Below are positions 47,794 to 51,119 of a stretch of DNA of 51,119 nt, in pieces; the stretch's first letter is position 1; each line of letters opens with the position of its first letter. The position numbers and the translations under genes are program-made. Below the pieces are notes generated by a model. That model ran no database searches. It had not been told where the DNA came from and saw only the letters and a program-made list of their open reading frames with translations. This DNA comes from Candidatus Chryseopegocella kryptomonas (GTDB lineage: Bacteria; Bacteroidota; Ignavibacteria; Kryptoniales; Kryptoniaceae): assembly GCF_001536065.1 (NCBI RefSeq), contig NZ_CZVW01000015.1, forward strand, positions 1 to 51,119, written 5' to 3'.

Positions 47794-48272
47794 CAATTGA
47801 TGCCCATCTGAGTTTTAATTTTTTTAAGCAATATGAAATCTTCCGCAAATTGAAGAACCCTTTTCCCATTTCTTAATTCTTTAACCATATCTGCTAAACT
47901 TTCGTGATCAAGCAACACTCTCACTTGATTTTTTATCTTAATCCAGTAATCGTGCAAAGCACACGGATCGTCTGGATTACAAGGACCGATCCTCAAAATA
48001 CAAGAGTCAAACCAATCCGTTCCGTCAATTTCTTTAACTATATCAAAAATCGTTATATCCTTTGGATCCTTCGCAAGGACAAATCCCCCACCTGGTCCTC
48101 TAACAGAAGCGAGAAAACCTGCTTTAACAAGAAGTTGCATCACCTTGTTTAAAAACTCTCTCGGAATAGACAAAGCCCCAGCGATTTGCTTTGCAAGGAC
48201 AGGTTCTTGTGAGTTCATTGATGCTATAAAAATCATCGCTTGAATTGCATATTTACAGGTCCGACTAAGCAA
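47793..48272 (-). CDS. Rrf2-family transcriptional regulator with three-cysteine cluster site
   Basis: A 159-residue Rrf2 protein of the IscR/NsrR/RsrR type. The winged helix is LSRTCKYAIQAMIFIASMN through VRGPGGGFVLAKDP, and three cysteines (C91, C98, C104 in DSCILRIGPCNPDDPC) match the Fe-S ligand positions of NsrR/IscR. The start is TTG, fixed by the conserved MLSRTCKYA N terminus. It is the first gene of the nos operon and just downstream of a promoter and palindrome, so it likely controls its own operon in response to NO, O2 or cluster status. The exact signal is inferred. Confidence 0.92.
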   Translation of the reverse strand: MLSRTCKYAIQAMIFIASMNSQEPVLAKQIAGALSIPREFLNKVMQLLVKAGFLASVRGPGGGFVLAKDPKDITIFDIVKEIDGTDWFDSCILRIGPCNPDDPCALHDYWIKIKNQVRVLLDHESLADMVKELRNGKRVLQFAEDFILLKKIKTQMGIN

Positions 48273-48302
48273 CTCAAATTTCGGATTTATTTGTCTGCAA
48301 CT

Positions 48303-48331
48303 AATTTAAACCCAATAAAATTAAAAGTCAA
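48303..48331 (-). promoter_or_regulatory. Predicted promoter of the Rrf2-nos operon
   Basis: On the minus strand TTGACT (48326-48331) and TAAATT (48303-48308) are 17 nt apart, giving a start near 48296 and a short leader of about 24 nt before the TTG start of the regulator. Confidence 0.6.
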
Positions 48332-48334
48332 GAA

Positions 48335-48352
48335 GTGGATAAACTTGTCCAC
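48335..48352. promoter_or_regulatory. Imperfect palindrome upstream of the nos promoter
   Basis: GTGGATAAACTTGTCCAC is an 18-bp imperfect inverted repeat 3 bp upstream of the -35 box, centred near -47 from the predicted start. It is a candidate operator or activator site. Each arm also resembles a DnaA box, and a weak DUF167-gene terminator is a further alternative. Confidence 0.45.
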
Positions 48353-48364
48353 ATTTTCTTTAAC

Positions 48365-48583
48365 TTAATCAATTTCAACGACCTTGTTCCTTGCGTTTAA
48401 ACCCGAAATAATTTTAACTTTTGACTTTGGAACTTTGAAATAATCTGCAATTAAACTTATCAACTCATCATTTGCTCTCCCCTCAATCGGTGGTGCTTTC
48501 ACAAATGCTGAAAAATGTAATTCGTCAATCTTTTCAATTTTGCTAATCTTTGCGTTCGGCTTAACCTTTACAAATATGCGCAT
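48365..48583 (-). CDS. DUF167/YggU family protein
   Basis: A 72-residue protein with the DUF167 core: MRIFVKVKPNAKISKIEK, FSAFVKAPPIEGRANDELIS, and KSKVKIISGLNARNKVVEI. The family is widespread and small, with a mixed alpha/beta fold and no settled function. ATG start. It lies upstream of the nos promoter on the same strand and diverges from exbB. Confidence 0.9.
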   Translation of the reverse strand: MRIFVKVKPNAKISKIEKIDELHFSAFVKAPPIEGRANDELISLIADYFKVPKSKVKIISGLNARNKVVEID

Positions 48584-48697
48584 AGAATTTGATGACTTTA
48601 TTTTTAAATTATTTTGCGACTTAAAAACTCAGCATAATTTCTCCTACACCCTGCTTAAACCCAAACTTTGACATTGGACTCAAATACGGCTTAACTC

Positions 48698-48726
48698 TTG
48701 ATTTTGAGAAAATTATTTATTATAAT
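48698..48726 (+). promoter_or_regulatory. Near-consensus sigma70 promoter for exbB-exbD-exbD
   Basis: TTGATT (48698-48703), 17-nt spacer, perfect TATAAT (48721-48726). Predicted start near 48733, leader about 55 nt ending in the GGAGGT Shine-Dalgarno before ATG 48788. This is the best promoter match in the window. Confidence 0.7.
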
Positions 48727-48787
48727 TTCCACAAATGCAAGTTAAACGAAATTTAAAACAAAAACTAAAATTTTGGAGGTTAAAAAC

Positions 48788-49516
48788 ATGGTTTTATCGC
48801 AAGGTGTATTAGCGTTTTTATTCCAGGCACAACAGAAGGGATTGATTGAGCAAATTACAAATATTCTCGTTGAGAAGTATATTGAAGGTGGATTCTTTAT
48901 GCATCCTATTCTTGCAATCTTGATAATTGGTCTTGCTCTCAGCATCGCAAAGTGGATTTCACTTAGCAAAGCAAGCATCAATACAAGAAAATTCCTTGCT
49001 GAAGTAAAGAAAGCGCTTGATGAGGGCGGTGTTGACAAAGCCCTTGAAGTTTGCCAGAAAACCCCAGGTCCTGTTGCAAGCATCTTCCAGGCTGGACTCT
49101 TAAGAGCAAACGAAGGAATTGAAGCAGCAGAAAAAGCGATCATCTCCTATGGTGGAATTGAGATGGCTTTCCTTGAAAGAGGTCTCGTCTGGCTTTCGCT
49201 GTTTATCTCACTTGCACCACTTCTTGGTTTCACAGGGACAGTTCAAGGAATGATCGTCGCATTTGACTCAATCAAGGAAGCAAAGAATATATCACCAGAA
49301 ATCGTTGCAGGCGGTATCTCAATAGCACTTTTGACAACGCTTTTCGGACTCATCGTTGCGATGATACTTCAAACATTTTACAACTACTTCGTTTCAAAAA
49401 TTGACAGGATCGTAATTGATATGGAAGAAAGCTCAATTGAGCTTATTGATGCGCTTGCAGCGATGCAGCAAGGAAAGAAAGTAAGTGAGCCGTCGGAAAC
49501 AAAGAACACAAAATAA
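48788..49516 (+). CDS. exbB: MotA/TolQ/ExbB proton channel protein
   Basis: A 242-residue inner-membrane protein with three membrane helices: HPILAILIIGLALSIAKWIS, WLSLFISLAPLLGFTGTVQG, and GISIALLTTLFGLIVAMILQ. LGFTGTVQGMI is the conserved proton-channel signature. ExbB with ExbD energises TonB-dependent transport. ATG 48788 has a strong GGAGGT; the TTG 15 bp upstream is rejected. No tonB gene is in the window. Confidence 0.94.
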   Translation: MVLSQGVLAFLFQAQQKGLIEQITNILVEKYIEGGFFMHPILAILIIGLALSIAKWISLSKASINTRKFLAEVKKALDEGGVDKALEVCQKTPGPVASIFQAGLLRANEGIEAAEKAIISYGGIEMAFLERGLVWLSLFISLAPLLGFTGTVQGMIVAFDSIKEAKNISPEIVAGGISIALLTTLFGLIVAMILQTFYNYFVSKIDRIVIDMEESSIELIDALAAMQQGKKVSEPSETKNTK

Positions 49517-49531
49517 AATTTTTTAAAAGCC

Positions 49532-50038
49532 ATGTTTAAACGAAGAAAAAGAGCCGAAGCAGAAATCCCATCTGCTTCAATGGCAGATATAGCTTTTGAA
49601 TTGATGATATTTTTCCTCGTAGCAACAACATTTGATGTTGACACAGGTATAGGTCTTGTCCTTCCACCTGCTGCGGAAACAACCGAACAAGTCAAGGTTA
49701 AACAAAGCAACATTGCAAAACTCCTCGTAAACGCAGCAGGCGAAGTTTTGCTGGATGGAGAACTTATCACAGTTCCACAAATTAGAGAAACAATAAAGAA
49801 CAAGATCAAGCAAAATCCAAAACTTATTATTTCAATTAAGACAGACCGTGAAACCAGTTATAGCAGATACATTGAAGTGCTTGATGAATTAAAACTTGCC
49901 TATAATGACCTGCGTGAGGAGTATTCATTGCGAACATTTGGTAAATCGTTTAAAGATCTGACAAGAGATCAACAAGAAGAGGTAAAGAAGGAGATTCCAA
50001 TTCGTATTTCAATAGCCGAACCAGAAGAAGTCAAATAA
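49532..50038 (+). CDS. exbD: ExbD/TolR biopolymer transport protein (first copy)
   Basis: A 168-residue protein with one N-terminal membrane helix carrying the essential Asp, SMADIAFELMIFFLVATTFD (about 16-35). A periplasmic ExbD domain follows (KLLVNAAGEVLLDGELITVP, IISIKTDRETSYSRYIEVL). The C-terminal extension has a long charged helix containing LRTFGKSFKDLTRDQQEEVK, longer than usual ExbD. It lies 15 bp after exbB. Confidence 0.93.
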   Translation: MFKRRKRAEAEIPSASMADIAFELMIFFLVATTFDVDTGIGLVLPPAAETTEQVKVKQSNIAKLLVNAAGEVLLDGELITVPQIRETIKNKIKQNPKLIISIKTDRETSYSRYIEVLDELKLAYNDLREEYSLRTFGKSFKDLTRDQQEEVKKEIPIRISIAEPEEVK

Positions 50039-50056
50039 AAAGGGAGGCGATAAATA

Positions 50057-50470
50057 ATGAAATTCAAAAAGAAGTTTGGTGAAACAAAACCGAGAATTCC
50101 AACAGCGTCATTGCCAGATGTAATTTTTCAACTAATTCTATTTTTTATGGTAACGACGACGATCAAGGTCTATGATGTGAAGGTAAGATACATTTTGCCA
50201 GAAGCAGCTGCAATTGAAAAAATTGAGAACAAACGACTCGTCTCATACATCTGGGTCGGAAGGGACGGAAGAATTCAAATTGATGACAACATCGTTCAAC
50301 TTGATGATATAGTTGACATTATGTACCGAAAGAGACAGGAAAATCCAAATGTCATAGTTTCCTTGAGAATTGACCGTGATTCAAAGATGGGAATTGTAAT
50401 TGATATACAGCAAAGATTGAGAAAAGCAGACGCTTTGAGAATTAACTACTCAGCGTTGCAGAAATTGTAA
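50057..50470 (+). CDS. exbD: ExbD/TolR biopolymer transport protein (second copy)
   Basis: A 137-residue ExbD with PTASLPDVIFQLILFFMVTT as the membrane helix and its essential Asp, then the periplasmic domain YIWVGRDGRIQIDDNIVQLD and VIVSLRIDRDSKMGIVIDI. It is shorter than the first copy and lacks its C-terminal extension. GGGAGG precedes the ATG. The exbB-exbD-exbD order is common in Bacteroidota. Confidence 0.93.
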   Translation: MKFKKKFGETKPRIPTASLPDVIFQLILFFMVTTTIKVYDVKVRYILPEAAAIEKIENKRLVSYIWVGRDGRIQIDDNIVQLDDIVDIMYRKRQENPNVIVSLRIDRDSKMGIVIDIQQRLRKADALRINYSALQKL

Positions 50471-50520
50471 TGATGGTTGCAAAATTAAATTTAGTTAAAC
50501 AAAATTTGATTTAAATTTTC

Positions 50521-50546
50521 AAAGGCAGGCATTGTCCTGCCTTTTT
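50521..50546 (+). terminator. Intrinsic terminator after the exbBDD operon
   Basis: Stem AAAGGCAGG (50521-50529) with CCTGCCTTT (50536-50544), 6-nt loop, followed by a T-rich tract. Confidence 0.88.
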
Positions 50547-50574
50547 ATTTTTAAAAACAAAGAACAGTCAAAAA

Positions 50575-51033
50575 ATGGGCCTCAAGGAAAAACTTCAAGA
50601 AGATTTGAAAAACGCAATGAAATCGGGAGATAAAATTCGGCTTGAGGTTGTCAGAATGCTTCAAACAATGTTAAAGAGAAAAGAAATTGAAAGAAAAGGT
50701 GAAGGGAAGGACTTAACAGAAGAAGATGAGATTCAAGTGATAAAATCGGAAATTAAAAAGAGGAAGGAAGCAATTGAACTTTTTGAAAAGGGCGGGAGAA
50801 ACGATCTTGCTGAAAAAGAGCGAAAAGAACTTGAAATTTTAAACGAATATCTTCCTGAGCAAATGTCGGAAGAAGAGATAAAAAATTTTGTTGAAAAAGT
50901 TATTCAAGAAATTGGCGCAACTGGACCAAAAGATTTGGGCAAAGTTATGGGAGCAGTGATGAAAGAACTTCGTGGGAAAGCAGATGGCGCCTTGGTTCAA
51001 AAAATTGTCAAAGAAAAACTTCAAGTGCAATGA
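50575..51033 (+). CDS. GatB/YqeY domain protein
   Basis: A 152-residue YqeY-type protein, homologous to the C-terminal tRNA-binding domain of GatB. LKEKLQEDLKNAMKSGDKIR, LEVVRMLQTMLKRKEIE, LEILNEYLPEQMSEEEI, and GPKDLGKVMGAVMKELRGKADG are all characteristic. The precise role of stand-alone YqeY is unsettled. It overlaps the next gene by 4 bp (ATGA). Confidence 0.93.
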   Translation: MGLKEKLQEDLKNAMKSGDKIRLEVVRMLQTMLKRKEIERKGEGKDLTEEDEIQVIKSEIKKRKEAIELFEKGGRNDLAEKERKELEILNEYLPEQMSEEEIKNFVEKVIQEIGATGPKDLGKVMGAVMKELRGKADGALVQKIVKEKLQVQ

Positions 51034-51119
51034 ATTGGCTTGATTATGTAATTCTTGGTTTTCTTGCTTTGTTTGTTTATCGTGGTTTTAGAAAAGGATT
51101 TTTGAGAAGAGTTCTTGGT
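51030..51119 (+). CDS. CvpA-like membrane protein (3' partial)
   Basis: Thirty codons to the window edge, starting with an ATG that overlaps the yqeY stop. The product begins MNWLDYVILGFLALFVYRGF, then RKGFLRRVLG, the typical first helix and basic turn of CvpA/colicin V production family proteins. The rest lies outside the window. Confidence 0.7.
   Translation, partial: MNWLDYVILGFLALFVYRGFRKGFLRRVLG

Noticed and set aside
48335-48352. Palindrome as an FNR/DNR box
   Set aside because: It lacks the TTGAT-N4-ATCAA pattern; it is kept only as an unassigned candidate operator.

Overview
This window is AT-rich (roughly one third G+C), densely coded bacterial DNA with short gaps and many 1-26 bp gene overlaps. 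It looks like a Gram-negative, menaquinone-using member of the Bacteroidota/Ignavibacteriota/Chlorobi (FCB) group. The evidence is a TonB-dependent receptor with an N-terminal carboxypeptidase-D-like domain, an ExbB-ExbD-ExbD cluster, a DUF5683 protein, a clade II Sec-exported NosZ, a b6-type cytochrome b with the menaquinol-style C-terminal half, frequent TTG/GTG starts and a fused KorA. A thermophilic relative such as the Kryptonia lineage is possible, but that is a guess. No tRNA, rRNA, insertion sequence, CRISPR array or phage gene was seen. No gene-free stretch exceeds about 230 bp.

Region 1 (1-31 kb) is mostly housekeeping: uvrA (5' end outside the window and one apparent frameshift), a soluble BtuF-like binding protein, a ThiE-like/AIR-synthase-like pair, a methyltransferase, an RluA-type pseudouridine synthase, ruvCA, yebC, recJ, the RNase P RNA (rnpB, 11303-11704, minus), a coiled-coil zinc-ribbon protein, korAB, a radical SAM protein, a glnD-like sensor with an unknown neighbour, a Rieske ferredoxin overlapping an unusual queG-HAD fusion, trxB, a TPR protein, aroE, a larE-like gene, a PGI/PMI gene, and ptsH-ptsI (ptsI has an in-frame TGA) downstream of a polyprenyl synthase.

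Region 2 (30.8-36 kb) has a UvrD/Rep helicase, then a minus-strand copper-uptake operon. It runs from a small Cys-rich exported protein to an OprC/NosA-like TonB receptor with the CxxxM and HxM copper ligands, and then a NosL-family periplasmic protein. The last codons of the Cys-rich ORF are perfectly complementary over 11 nt to the Shine-Dalgarno region of the receptor. This suggests a copper-responsive, translationally coupled leader ORF, and it is the most interesting signal here.

Region 3 (36-48.4 kb) is a continuous minus-strand nitrous-oxide respiration operon. Its order is Rrf2 regulator, FAD/Fe-S oxidoreductase, Tat-type Rieske protein, b6-like cytochrome b, pentaheme cytochrome c, NosZ, a NosB-position membrane protein, NosD, NosF, NosL, NosY, and a small exported protein of unknown function. 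A clear sigma70-type promoter and an adjacent palindrome precede the Rrf2 gene. In a working model, menaquinol electrons pass through the Rieske/cytochrome b module and pentaheme cytochrome to NosZ, NosDFYL mature the copper centres, and the copper receptor (energised by ExbBD) supplies copper.

Region 4 (48.4-51.1 kb) has a DUF167 protein, then a plus-strand exbB-exbD-exbD operon with a near-consensus promoter and terminator, then yqeY and the first 30 codons of a CvpA-like gene cut by the window end.
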